DNA from: Chthoniobacterales bacterium
GTDB lineage: Bacteria > Verrucomicrobiota > Verrucomicrobiia > Chthoniobacterales > UBA10450
Length of the DNA: 36,715 bases
Direction of reading: 5' to 3'
NCBI GenBank assembly: GCA_003244145.1
Contig: QHBM01000114.1
Location: forward strand, 1-36,715
The translations under genes and the position numbers were made by a program. The notes under the pieces were generated by a model. That model was given only the letters and a program-made list of their open reading frames with translations, was not told where the DNA came from and searched no databases. This document shows, in pieces, positions 1 through 7,803 of this stretch (positions are counted from its first letter, which is position 1; every line of letters begins with the position of its first letter).

Positions 1-232
1 AGCGCCAGGTTGCCCCGGCTTTGGATTCAGGAAGATGTCGTCCCTCACCACATGCGGTATTAATTCGCCTTTCGGCGAGCTATCCCCCACTTTTCGGCAG
101 ATTGCCCACGTGTTACGCACCCGTTCGCCACTGAATTATCTCTGTATTGCTACAAAAATAATCCCGTTCGACTTGCATGTCTTATCCACGCCGCCAGCGT
201 TCGTTCTGAGCCAGAATCAAACTCTCCGTAAA
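1..232 (-). rRNA. rrs: 16S ribosomal RNA, 5' end (partial)
   Basis: The reverse complement carries the universal 27F primer site AGAGTTTGAT at 225-216, followed by the conserved start CTGGCTCAG and GAACGCTGGCGGCG, CATGCAAGTCGAACG, then GTGGCGAACGGGTGCGTAAC and the helix-8/9 region. Only about the first 230 nt are inside the window; the gene runs off the left edge. The mature 5' end is placed at about 232 by analogy with E. coli, so it is good to a few bases. The AACGAACGCTGGCGGCGTGG start and short V1 resemble Spartobacteria (Verrucomicrobia). The gene points away from the protein genes that start at 960, so the two units are divergent. Confidence 0.97.
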
Positions 233-708
233 AATTTGGAGCCGGCGTCATTGCTGACCCCGGACAAAGTTTGTCGAGACACTCGCTAAAGTGCCCGAAA
301 TTCTGACCATTCTTGCCTGAAAGCGACTCGTGAGAGCCGAATCCAGGTTCGTCCGATCTTGTAAATTAAGATTTCCTCGGTCCCGAAGGACGTGTGGAAA
401 AATGTTTTAATCAAAGAAATTACCCATTCCCAAATTAGCTTAAGGAACAGGCAACCCCGAATTGCTTCGGGGCTCTGACGTATAACGCACAATTCAATTT
501 TCGCTGACTTACTTCTACCTTTTGGATTCCGTTAATTCCGTCGTGCTGACGAAATCCAAAATTGCACTGTCAAAGATCAACGCTCTTTCACGTCCGGTAC
601 GCGACAAAATCCGATCCGATCAGCAGACTGACAAAACCGGCTCGATCATGAGCCCGAAGAGAAGAACACTCTGGGGAACCCCCACAGTCCGCGTTTCAGC
701 GGGACAGC
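233..708 (-). other. rrn leader region, no protein gene seen
   Basis: About 480 nt without a convincing coding sequence. Read on the minus strand this is the probable 16S leader. It contains a perfect 7-bp hairpin (arms 455-461 and 466-472, loop TTGC) and a weak boxA-like stretch GGCACTTTAGCG near 292-281, about 50 nt before the mature 5' end (8 of 12 matches to the E. coli boxA by eye). The short open frames on both strands show no protein-like composition. Confidence 0.4.
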
Positions 709-736
709 AACATATTGGGTCCGGCATTGCCGTCAA
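709..736 (-). promoter_or_regulatory. Candidate rrn promoter
   Basis: On the minus strand a TTGACG -35 box (736-731) and a TATGTT -10 box (714-709) are separated by 16 nt, which would start the rRNA transcript near 702 and give a leader of ~470 nt. Directly upstream (737-766) is a very A+T-rich stretch of the sort expected for an UP element. It contains a perfect 8-bp inverted repeat, AAGATTTT at 739-746 and AAAATCTT at 759-766. The match is by eye only; other promoters in the leader are possible. Confidence 0.4.
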
Positions 737-903
737 ACAAGATTTTACACATTTTTGCAAAATCTTCTCGATTCAGCCTGCCCTGAGCGCCAGCCGAAGG
801 GTCAACGCAAAATCTTCAACTTTTTTGAGAATTTCTTAAGAGAAAAATTTCCACCTGTGAAATATTTTCTGCGCCCTCACCGCATCTGCGTTTTCACCTA
901 TCG

Positions 904-927
904 AATGCGGCGGTGTTTTTCCGCATT
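904..927. other. Inverted repeat upstream of the cupin gene
   Basis: AATGCGG at 904-910 pairs with CCGCATT at 921-927 around a 10-nt loop containing five T. It sits just upstream of the plus-strand start at 960 and downstream-facing of the rrn promoter region, so it may be an operator or a 5' UTR hairpin. TATATA at 943-948 could be a -10 box but has no good -35 partner. Confidence 0.3.
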
Positions 928-959
928 GTCTTTAAGGTTGGGTATATAGAGAATTGAGG

Positions 960-1487
960 ATGCCCTCATCGAAGCCCGTTAAAGATTCGCCGACGGTGAC
1001 GCCCGAAGGCGAGCGGTTGGGCCCGCGAATCGATGGCGTGGTCGTGCGGCGCGCCATCACCCAAACCGATGAACGTGGAACCTTGTGTGAAATTTTCAAC
1101 CCGGCCTGGGGCGTTCACCCGGCGCCGCTCGCTTACGCTTATCAGTTCACGATTCGCCCGGGCAAAATCAAAGGATGGCACACTCATCGGCTGCATGATG
1201 ATCGGATTTTCATCAGCCGCGGCGAAGTGAAGGTGGTGCTTTACGATTCGCGTCCGGATTCGCCCACGCACGGTCTCGTCAACGAGATATTCCGAACCGG
1301 TCTCGAGCGCGATCTCATGGTGATCCCGGCCGGCGTCTATCACGCACATCAAAACTGCGGCTCCGAAGATGCGTTGTTCATCAGCATGCCGACGCGCGCC
1401 TACAATCATGGAGATCCCGATGTTTATCGGCTTCCGGTAAACAACGACGTTATTCCCTACCGCTTCGAGGATTCACCGGGTCGCTGA
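960..1487 (+). CDS. RmlC-like sugar 3,5-epimerase family cupin
   Basis: A 175-residue single-domain cupin resembling dTDP-4-dehydrorhamnose 3,5-epimerase (RfbC/RmlC). The first half has the family's DERGTLCEIF strand and a GWHTH motif (His74, His76) at the place of the RmlC active-site His region; the second half has IPAGVYHAH (His128, His130), matching the IPxGxxHG segment, and ends in the ND..PYRF-like tail. It would act in the cytosol on nucleotide-sugars or related sugars. The ATG at 960 is preferred over an in-frame TTG at 954; neither has an ideally spaced ribosome site (GAGG abuts the ATG). The next gene starts 6 nt later, so the two form an operon with a surface-sugar role. Exact substrate is unknown; several epimerase-like paralogues only bind or isomerise sugars. 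Confidence 0.8.
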   Translation: MPSSKPVKDSPTVTPEGERLGPRIDGVVVRRAITQTDERGTLCEIFNPAWGVHPAPLAYAYQFTIRPGKIKGWHTHRLHDDRIFISRGEVKVVLYDSRPDSPTHGLVNEIFRTGLERDLMVIPAGVYHAHQNCGSEDALFISMPTRAYNHGDPDVYRLPVNNDVIPYRFEDSPGR

Positions 1488-1493
1488 GGCGAA

Positions 1494-2837
1494 ATGGACG
1501 ACGATGCGCCTCTCGTCAGCGTCATCATCGCCACCTACAATTGGAGCAGTGTCCTGCGTTACGCGCTGCTCAGCGCGCAGTCTCAAACCTTCGCAAACTT
1601 CGAGGTGATCGTTATTGGCGACGGCTGCACGGACGATTCCGCGGAGGTGGTCGCATCGTTTCGCGATGCGCGCTTTCGCTGGGAAAACCTGGGAGTCAAT
1701 AACGGCCATCAATCCGCGGCCAATAATCGGGGACTGGAGTTGGCGCGCGGAAAATGGATCGCCTATCTCGGCCACGACGACCTCTGGATGCCCAACCATC
1801 TCGAGCTCCTGTTGCGCGAGCTGGAAAAGACAGGGGCCGACGTAGCCTTTTCACTCGCGATGGTCGTCGGCGCACCAGGCTGTGACGGGCGCAGGCTGTT
1901 CGGCGCGTTCGAGCGCGGCGAGTTTTCGCGTGGCGCGCACGTGCCGCCGTCCGCGTTGATTCACCGAAAGTCGCTGGCGACTCAATTCGGCCACTGGCCT
2001 GACCATCGTCTCACCAAAGGCTCGCCGGAAACCGATTTGCTTGCGCGCTTTTTTGACCATGGCACAAAATTCATTGCAATATCCGAAATCACAGTTTTCA
2101 AATTTCCCTCCTCCTGGCGTCCGTTCAGTTACGCGAGGCGAAATTGTGATGAGCAAGCCGATTTCTTCGCGCGCATGCATCACCAGCCCGATTTTCTTTA
2201 TCGCGAGCTCATCAAACTCGCCCTTGCCCAGGAGCTACTTAAACCGCACACGAAGATGTTGCGGGCGTCTCCGGAGGATGAGGTCCTCCCCGGCGCGATC
2301 GTCGAATACTTTCGTCGCAATCGCGGCCTGACTTCCCACGCACCGGAGGAAGGCCCAGCCAGGTATGTCGGAAGCCCAGCGATGTCGAGCATGATCGCAC
2401 GCTTGAGCGAGGAAGAAATTCGCCGCCGCCAGACAGCCCGCTTTTCGATGCTCGAACTTTTCTATGCTCTCGACGGTCGCTACGGCGGCGGACGCCACAC
2501 GCGCGCGCTGGTTCCGATTGGAAGATGGGCGCGTGTTCGGATTGCGTTGGAGCATCCGTCAGAAGGCGCGCCGCTCCGAATCGATCCGTGCGATCACCCG
2601 GCGCTCATTGAAATTGCCTGCATCGCTTTGCGTCGCGGCCGAAAGGTAGAATGGAGTGCACGCGGAAAGGCGCTCGAAGCTCTCAGATTCGGCGGCGACG
2701 CATTTCGCGTGAGCGGAGGACGGACGCTAACGGTGCGGAGCCAAGGCAATGATCCGATGCTTTTCCTACCGGCTAATGTTGCCGCCGGGCCACCGCTCGT
2801 CCTGGATTGTTGGATTCGTTTGACTCGCGATGAGTAG
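1494..2837 (+). CDS. Family 2 glycosyltransferase
   Basis: A 447-residue GT-A-fold glycosyltransferase. The N-terminus reads PLVSVIIATYNWSSVL, with VIGDGCTDDS near residue 40 and a GHDD motif (His94, Asp95, Asp96) in the position of the metal-binding DxD, all typical of GT2. The catalytic domain fills roughly residues 1-210. The C-terminal third contains a beta-rich stretch with PLRIDPCDHP, a segment often found appended to bacterial glycosyltransferases and perhaps carbohydrate-binding (inference). A GAGG box 6-7 nt before ATG 1494 supports the start. It is 6 nt downstream of the epimerase-like cupin, so both probably build an exopolysaccharide or O-antigen-like glycan. Confidence 0.88.
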   Translation: MDDDAPLVSVIIATYNWSSVLRYALLSAQSQTFANFEVIVIGDGCTDDSAEVVASFRDARFRWENLGVNNGHQSAANNRGLELARGKWIAYLGHDDLWMPNHLELLLRELEKTGADVAFSLAMVVGAPGCDGRRLFGAFERGEFSRGAHVPPSALIHRKSLATQFGHWPDHRLTKGSPETDLLARFFDHGTKFIAISEITVFKFPSSWRPFSYARRNCDEQADFFARMHHQPDFLYRELIKLALAQELLKPHTKMLRASPEDEVLPGAIVEYFRRNRGLTSHAPEEGPARYVGSPAMSSMIARLSEEEIRRRQTARFSMLELFYALDGRYGGGRHTRALVPIGRWARVRIALEHPSEGAPLRIDPCDHPALIEIACIALRRGRKVEWSARGKALEALRFGGDAFRVSGGRTLTVRSQGNDPMLFLPANVAAGPPLVLDCWIRLTRDE

Positions 2838-2899
2838 TTTTTGGGAGAAGCCTACTCGGTGCGGTCCCCCAATCGCTAAATCGCCAGGTCGTGAATTCA

Positions 2900-3931
2900 T
2901 TAATTTTTCGGTTCCTCCGCCACTTTGATCACTAACTTGCCCCGCGTGTGATGCGTCTCAGCCTGCTTCAGCGCCTTCACCGCGTCCGTCAACGGCAAGA
3001 CTTGCGTCACCACCGGCTTGATCTTTTTCTCCTCGATCAATTTCGTGATCTCGGCCAGCTCCTTCGCATCCGATTTCGAGAAGATCGAGACTGCGCGAAT
3101 CCCGTACTTCTCGAGTTGCGCCGGATCCGCCCGCTGGACCAGCGTCGCAATAATGCCGCCCTTCTTCACGACGGCGTAGGAGCGGGCGAGCGTGTCGCGT
3201 CCAATCGGATCGAGCACCACATCCACATCCTTGGCCACGTCTTCAAACTTCGTGGTCGTGTAATCTATCGCCACATCCGCGCCGAGCTGTTTGAGCAGAT
3301 CCTGGTTCGCGGTCGATGCCGTCGCGATCACACGCGCGCCCCGCGCTTTCGCTATCTGAATCGCAAAACCTCCCACGCCGCCGGACCCGCCGTGAATCAG
3401 CACCGTCTGGCCCGCGCTCAACTTTGCTGCATCAACCAGAGCCTGCCACGCCGTCAACGCCGCCAGCGGCACCGCCGCCGCCTCGGTGAACGTGAGCGAC
3501 TTCGGTTTCAGCGTCGCTTCAAAGTCCGCGAGCACCATATGTTCCGCCCAACCGCCACCGAAAAGTGCATACCCATAAACCGCATCGCCGACTTTCAGCC
3601 GGGTCATCTTCGCTCCCGTTTTTTCGACGATGCCCGCGACATCGTAGCCGGGAATTAGGGGCAGGTGTGTTCCGAATGCCTCCGCGTATTTCCCCGAGAC
3701 CACGAGCGGGTCCGCCGGATTCACCCCGCACGCAATCACGCGCACCAGCACTTCATTTTCCTTCGGCTCCGGCACGGGGACATCTTCAATTTTCAAAAGT
3801 TCCGGTCCCCCGTACTCGCGGATAATTGCCGCCTTCATCATCCGCTTCTCCGGTTGAGGCGCCGCGAAACCGGGCATGATGGCCAAACTCGTTAGGCCGG
3901 AAATGATGAGCAGACGATGGAAGATTCTCAT
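2900..3931 (-). CDS. Exported zinc-independent quinone oxidoreductase-like protein (MDR family)
   Basis: A 343-residue medium-chain dehydrogenase/reductase of the quinone oxidoreductase (QOR) type. The N-terminus is a hydrophobic signal-peptide-like segment (RLLIISGLTSLAIMPGFAAP) before the usual start of the fold, KAAIIREYGGPELL. ACGVNPADPLVVSGKY replaces the zinc-ligand cysteine region, and HGGSGGVGGFAIQIAKARGA (about residues 175-194) is the NADP(H)-binding Rossmann loop. No catalytic or structural zinc cysteines are seen. The ATG at 3931 has GGAG 9 nt upstream and is chosen over an upstream TTG. An export signal on a normally cytosolic NADPH enzyme is odd; it could instead be a start-site artefact, with Met32-Met33 region as the true start. 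Confidence 0.85.
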   Translation of the reverse strand: MRIFHRLLIISGLTSLAIMPGFAAPQPEKRMMKAAIIREYGGPELLKIEDVPVPEPKENEVLVRVIACGVNPADPLVVSGKYAEAFGTHLPLIPGYDVAGIVEKTGAKMTRLKVGDAVYGYALFGGGWAEHMVLADFEATLKPKSLTFTEAAAVPLAALTAWQALVDAAKLSAGQTVLIHGGSGGVGGFAIQIAKARGARVIATASTANQDLLKQLGADVAIDYTTTKFEDVAKDVDVVLDPIGRDTLARSYAVVKKGGIIATLVQRADPAQLEKYGIRAVSIFSKSDAKELAEITKLIEEKKIKPVVTQVLPLTDAVKALKQAETHHTRGKLVIKVAEEPKN

Positions 3932-3946
3932 AAGGCAGGGCTCCAA

Positions 3947-4214
3947 TAACCACTAAGTGATAACCGAAACCCGATAACCCGCCCGGAAATAACCAGTTAT
4001 TTCCGGCTGCGCGGGCCAGTTAATGCTCATATAGCGTCATAACTCGGGCCTGGTTCTCTCTGCCATCCGTCGAGTTACTTGAGTTCGATCGTTCCGGCTT
4101 TGGATACAAAAGCCGCGGTGAGGTCAGCTTTCTTCTGTGTCCTCTGAAGATACTTCCCGGGGTCTGCCCAATTGGGTCAGCCGGAGGACCAACTTAGAAA
4201 ACTAGAAAATTATC
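3947..4214. promoter_or_regulatory. Divergent intergenic region with two palindromes
   Basis: This 268-nt space separates the minus-strand reductase and the plus-strand ice-binding-like gene. It has a perfect 10-bp hairpin, arms CCGGAAATAA (3983-3992) and TTATTTCCGG (3997-4006) with loop CCAG, clamped by an outer 5-bp stem CCCGC (3978-3982) with GCGGG (4011-4015). A second palindrome, CCCAATTGGG (4167-4176), lies 38 nt before ATG 4215. Either could be an operator shared by the divergent genes. No gene is seen here. Confidence 0.4.
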
Positions 4215-5717
4215 ATGAACAATAGAACCGCATCCTTCCGTCTTGGGCTCCGCTCCGGACTCATCCTCGCCTTAGCCGCGTTGGCCTCATTCGCCGCGCA
4301 AGCTCGGGCACAATCACTCGGCTCAGCCGAAAACTTCGGCGTCCTTGGCGCCTCCACCGTCACCAGCACCGGCGCCAGCGTCGTTAACGGAAGCGTCGGA
4401 GTTGCCCCTGGCTCCGCCATCACCGGCTTTCCGCCGGGCATCGTCGTCAACGGCGCCATCCATGCCGCCGACGCCACCGCGACCCAGGCTCACGCCGACT
4501 TCGCCACCGCCTACACCGCATTCGCTGGTCTCGTCTCGCCGCCCGCCAATGATTTGACCGGCGCCGATCTCGGCGGCATGACGCTGCGACCCGGCGTCTA
4601 TCATTATGATACTTCCGCCACCTCCGGCGGAATCCTAACCTTCGACGCGCAGAACGATCCGAGCGCGCGCTTCGTCATCAAGATTGGCACCACGCTCATC
4701 ACCGCGAGCAGCTCGTCCGTCGTCCTCATTAATGGCGCCGACGCGCGCAACATCTACTTCCAGGTCGGCACCTCCGCGACCCTGGGCAGCGGCAGCAGCT
4801 TCATCGGGAACATTCTCGCTTATGCCTCCGTCACCACGGTAAGCGGCACCAGTGTGACCGGCCGGCTCCTGGCTCTGACCGGCGCTGTGACCCTTGATTC
4901 CAACGCCGTGACCTATCCCGGCCTAACGACTACGCCAACACCTGCGCAGCTCCTGAACATCTCCGAGCGCCGCAAAGTGCAGACCGGAGAGAACGTCTCC
5001 ATCGCCGGCTTCATCATCACCGGCAACGCATCCAAAAAAGTGATCGTCCGCGGAATCGGCCCGTCGCTTACCGGCGTAGGTCCGGTGCTGGCCGACCCCG
5101 TTCTCGAATTGCACGGCCCGAATAACTCGCTCATCACGATGAATAACAATTGGAGAGACAGCCAGGAAACCGAGATCCAAAACACCGGCCTCGCCCCGAC
5201 CGACAACCTCGAGTCAGCCATCGTCGCGACACTCGCGCCCGGCAATTACACCGCCTTGTTGCGCGGCAACAACGAAACCTCCGGTGTCGGCATCGTCGAA
5301 ATGTATGACCTCGATCCGGCCTCCGATTCACAGCTGGCTAACATCAGCACGCGCGGCCTGGTCGAGACCGGTCCCGACGTCATGATCGGCGGCTTCATCT
5401 TCGGTAACGGCACCGCCAGCGAAAGAGTGATCGTCCGCGCAATCGGCCCTTCGCTCTCCGGCATGGGCATCACGAACGCGCTCGCCGATCCGACCCTCGA
5501 GCTGCACGACGGCAACGGCGCACTCCTCATCTCCGACGACAACTGGCAGGATGACGCGAATCAAGCTGCGTTGATCACCGCGACTGGGATGGCTCCGACC
5601 GATCGCCTTGAATCAGCGATCGTCGCGACCCTGCCACCCGGCGCCTACACTGCGATCGTCGCCGGCAACGGCGGCGGCATGGGAGTCGGCGTGATGGAAG
5701 TCTATCACCTTAAGTAA
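4215..5717 (+). CDS. Secreted ice-binding-like (DUF3494) protein with two C-terminal repeats
   Basis: A 500-residue exported protein. A signal peptide (LILALAALASFAAQARAQ) is followed, about residues 34-235, by a DUF3494 ice-binding-like beta-solenoid: LGSAENFGVLGASTVTSTG, GSVGVAPGSAITGFPPG, DLGGMTLRPGVYHY and SVVLINGADARNIYFQVG are family landmarks. Two copies of a ~125-residue repeat follow (about 245-370 and 371-500), each with N.S.R..V.TG..V.I.GFI, VIVR.IGPSL and LESAIVATL.PG.YTA. These repeats recur in secreted proteins of Spartobacteria. DUF3494 proteins bind ice or act as adhesins; in a soil organism either is possible. No sorting signal is seen at the C-terminus. A strong terminator follows. 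Confidence 0.85.
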   Translation: MNNRTASFRLGLRSGLILALAALASFAAQARAQSLGSAENFGVLGASTVTSTGASVVNGSVGVAPGSAITGFPPGIVVNGAIHAADATATQAHADFATAYTAFAGLVSPPANDLTGADLGGMTLRPGVYHYDTSATSGGILTFDAQNDPSARFVIKIGTTLITASSSSVVLINGADARNIYFQVGTSATLGSGSSFIGNILAYASVTTVSGTSVTGRLLALTGAVTLDSNAVTYPGLTTTPTPAQLLNISERRKVQTGENVSIAGFIITGNASKKVIVRGIGPSLTGVGPVLADPVLELHGPNNSLITMNNNWRDSQETEIQNTGLAPTDNLESAIVATLAPGNYTALLRGNNETSGVGIVEMYDLDPASDSQLANISTRGLVETGPDVMIGGFIFGNGTASERVIVRAIGPSLSGMGITNALADPTLELHDGNGALLISDDNWQDDANQAALITATGMAPTDRLESAIVATLPPGAYTAIVAGNGGGMGVGVMEVYHLK

Positions 5718-5734
5718 TTCGAATCCGCACCATC

Positions 5735-5776
5735 AACCCCAACGCCCGCGCAACCCGCGGCTCGTTGGGGTTTTTG
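5735..5776 (+). terminator. Rho-independent terminator
   Basis: AACCCCAACG (5735-5744) pairs with CGTTGGGGTT (5763-5772), a 10-bp stem, followed by a run of T (5771-5775). The GC-rich loop contains a small inner stem. It ends transcription of the ice-binding-like gene 17 nt after its stop. Confidence 0.85.
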
Positions 5777-5870
5777 CGTACGGTGCTTTTACTGCCCCGA
5801 CTCTTGCTCCTGATCCTGATCTTACTCTTGATCAGAGGTCAGAGGTCGGACATCAGAGTTTAACGAAAGC
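5777..5870. repeat. Mosaic intergenic repeat (TCAGAGGTC module)
   Basis: Low-complexity stretch with CTGATCCTGATCTTACTC-like direct repeats and tandem TCAGAGG units (TCAGAGGTCAGAGGTCGG near 5834). The same unit recurs near 7660, 18278, 21407 and 21466, always between or at the edges of genes. Confidence 0.6.
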
Positions 5871-5890
5871 CGGAGATTGCCGTTCAGATT

Positions 5891-5946
5891 CCGGGGAGCG
5901 CGCGCGTCTCGCGTGCTGGTTTCGGCGTTCCGCCGAAACGAACTTT
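5891..5946 (+). repeat. Double-hairpin repeat element, copy A
   Basis: The element reads GGGGAGC, then stem 1 (GCGCGCG 5900-5906 with CGCGTGC 5910-5916, loop TCT), TGG, then stem 2 (TTTCGGCG 5920-5927 with CGCCGAAA 5931-5938, loop TTC), one base, and GAACTTT (5940-5946). A second copy of the same length and layout lies on the minus strand at 23125-23180 with different stem sequences but intact pairing. Confidence 0.65.
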
Positions 5947-5994
5947 TCGTTTTCGCCATTCCGCAATCCGCATTCGCGAGGCCTCTGACACCTT

Positions 5995-6115
5995 CCCGTT
6001 TGATTCGCTTTTCTCCCGCTTCGCTCTCCGCTACCTCGCGGCTGTACCGTCTATCTCACTCGCGTCCCCGCGGCTCGATTCTACTTTGGCCTTTCTACTT
6101 TTTACTTTCTCCCAC
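5995..6115 (-). repeat. Mosaic intergenic repeat (AGTAGAAAG module)
   Basis: Read on the minus strand this contains AGTAGAAAGGCCAAAGTAG, then AGCCG.GGG, ATAGACGG and AGCGAATCAAA in the same order and similar spacing as 21246-21345 on the plus strand. It overlaps the artificially long 5' end of the AraC-type frame, so the first ~14 codons from 6086 are repeat, not protein. Confidence 0.6.
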
Positions 6116-6127
6116 ACGCTTCCGCCC

Positions 6128-6946
6128 GTGCTCGTCCACCGTATCCGGCCAGTCCTGCCGCCTCTCGCGCCGCATGTCGAACACCTTTGGATGGTGCGCG
6201 GTCATTTGCCAGCGCCCTGGCGCAATATGATTCTGCCCGACGGCGCGATGGAGTTGATCATCAACCTCGGCGATCCGCAGAAGCTTTGCGCGCTCACCGC
6301 TCCCACTCGGCACACGACTTTTCGGCAGAGCTGGGTCTCCGGCGAAAGAACCGAACCGATCGTGATCGATGAATCCGGTTACGTGCATCTCGTCGGCGTC
6401 CGGTTGCGAGCGGGTGGCGCCTGGCCGTTCCTCGGGATTCCGCTGCGCGAATTTACCGATCAAGTGGTGGAGCTCGAAGCGATCCTCGGCCCTGAGATCA
6501 GCGATCTGCGCTACCAGCTTGGGGAAGCACGCGACGACGATGCGCGGTTTGATCTGGTCGAAGCATGGCTGGCGCAACGGGTGCGCGCTCGAGCGCAACC
6601 GACGCGCTCGGTCAGCTACGCCTTGCGCATGATTCACGGTGGCGCGGGCGAGGTGCGCATCGGCCGGATCGCGGACGAGATCGGGATCAGTCACAAACAT
6701 CTGCTTCGCGAATTCGACCGGTGCGTCGGGCTAACCCCGAAGCTGTTGGCCCGGCTCTGTGCCTTTCAACGAGTGATCCGATCCATCGGACAAAAAGCGG
6801 AGGTAAACTGGGCGGCGACCTCGTCCATGTGCGGTTACTACGATCAAGCACACTTGATCAATGAGTTTCGCGCGTTCAGTGGATTAACGCCGGCTACTTA
6901 CCTGACGAAGCGCGGGCCGTTTCTAAATTACCTCCAGGTCGATTGA
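6128..6946 (+). CDS. AraC-family transcriptional regulator
   Basis: About 272 residues. The N-terminal domain has HVEHLWMVRGHLPAPW and ILPDGAMELIINLGDP, the signature of the AraC-type regulators whose sensor domain is DUF6597-like. The C-terminal domain has two helix-turn-helix units: RIADEIGISHKHLLREFDR and the second recognition region with AATSSMCGYYDQAHLINEFR and GLTPATYL. It probably controls a small set of genes in response to an unknown ligand. The open frame begins upstream at 6086 inside a dispersed repeat; the GTG at 6128 is a more likely start because family members begin just before the VEHLW segment. Neighbours give no clear target. Confidence 0.85.
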   Translation: MLVHRIRPVLPPLAPHVEHLWMVRGHLPAPWRNMILPDGAMELIINLGDPQKLCALTAPTRHTTFRQSWVSGERTEPIVIDESGYVHLVGVRLRAGGAWPFLGIPLREFTDQVVELEAILGPEISDLRYQLGEARDDDARFDLVEAWLAQRVRARAQPTRSVSYALRMIHGGAGEVRIGRIADEIGISHKHLLREFDRCVGLTPKLLARLCAFQRVIRSIGQKAEVNWAATSSMCGYYDQAHLINEFRAFSGLTPATYLTKRGPFLNYLQVD

Positions 6947-7018
6947 GCCAGCTTTCTCAGGCAAACAAATGTCAATTTTCTCCAATCATCCGGGCCGCGG
7001 CCTGATAAGATTCGCTCC

Positions 7019-7573
7019 ATGAACCGGACCCAAATCTATCGACTCCTTCTTCTCCTGATCGGCCTCGCTGCAATCGCGGCGCTACAAGCCAAGGGTCCAT
7101 CCCCCGCGGCCACCACGGCGACTTCACCCCTTACTCCGATCGCGTTTCTCACCACGCATGAATGGGACGCGAAGCTGCCCGATTCACCGGATGGAAAGAA
7201 AATGAAAATCCATGCGCAATTCACCTGGGCGCAAAACCGGCAGGCCATTCGCATCAGCAACCAATTTGTGGTGGACGGAAAAGCGGCGCCTTACATCGAC
7301 GGCCTCTACGCATGGGACCCGCAGCAGCACGTCATTGTCTTTTGGTATGTGGACGCGAAAGGTGCTCTCACCAAAGGCACGGTGAAAATGGAAGACGGGA
7401 AACTCGTGCACGAATTTCAGGAGACCCAGCCGGATGGGAAGACAGCCGATTTCGTCGCGAAGGTCACGCCGCACGAGGATGAGGGCTGGGAGAACGAAAT
7501 CTTCGCGCGTAAAGGCAATGTCGTGACGCCAATCGTGAAAGTGCGCTACGAGATCGCGGAAACGAATCTCTAG
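7019..7573 (+). CDS. Exported protein of unknown function (DUF1579-like)
   Basis: A 184-residue protein with an N-terminal signal segment (LLLLLIGLAAIAALQA). The mature part is predicted all-beta, with FLTTHEWDAKL, GLYAWDPQQHVIVFWYVD and KGTVKMEDGKLVHEF, which together look like the calycin-type folds of DUF1579-like proteins (inference from spacing of strands, not a firm match). It would be periplasmic or surface-exposed. It lies 72 nt after the AraC regulator on the same strand and is followed by a repeat-rich gap. No catalytic residues are recognised. Confidence 0.75.
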   Translation: MNRTQIYRLLLLLIGLAAIAALQAKGPSPAATTATSPLTPIAFLTTHEWDAKLPDSPDGKKMKIHAQFTWAQNRQAIRISNQFVVDGKAAPYIDGLYAWDPQQHVIVFWYVDAKGALTKGTVKMEDGKLVHEFQETQPDGKTADFVAKVTPHEDEGWENEIFARKGNVVTPIVKVRYEIAETNL

Positions 7574-7589
7574 CGTTCAGAAATGCTGA

Positions 7590-7700
7590 CCACCTGAGAT
7601 TCTGAAAATCTGACTGCCGACCTCTGAGTTCTGCCTGCCGCGCCGTAGCCTTGGCGAAGGCGGGACCTCTGACGTCTGATCTCTATCCTCCGCCCGCTAC
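7590..7700. repeat. Mosaic intergenic repeat with the 43-nt core
   Basis: Positions 7631-7673 match the reverse complement of 21407-21449 over 43 nt with one mismatch. The core holds GTAGCCTTGGCGAAGGCGGG, an imperfect palindrome, flanked by CTGCCTGCCGCGCC and ACCTCTGAC. The flanks hold further CCTCTGA/TCTGA units. No gene is seen in 7574-7746. Confidence 0.7.
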
Positions 7701-7803
7701 GCCCGCTTCCGAGCTGGTTCGGTGTTGAACCGGACCTGCACCTCTAATGTCCGCGTGGAATTTGGGACTTTGCCGTGAAGGGCAGATCAGGCAGCATCCG
7801 ATT

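Noticed and set aside
569-574. TTGACA (minus) as the -35 box of the rrn promoter
   Set aside because: No -10-like box at 16-18 nt spacing; the TTGACG/TATGTT pair at 709-736 is better and has an A+T-rich upstream.
2948-3658. Long plus-strand open frame of 236 residues opposite the quinone oxidoreductase-like gene
   Set aside because: Arg/Leu-rich mirror of a gene with clear family motifs; no domain or ribosome site.
5877-6230. Plus-strand 117-residue frame
   Set aside because: It crosses two repeat modules and then the AraC gene in another frame; it has no protein character.
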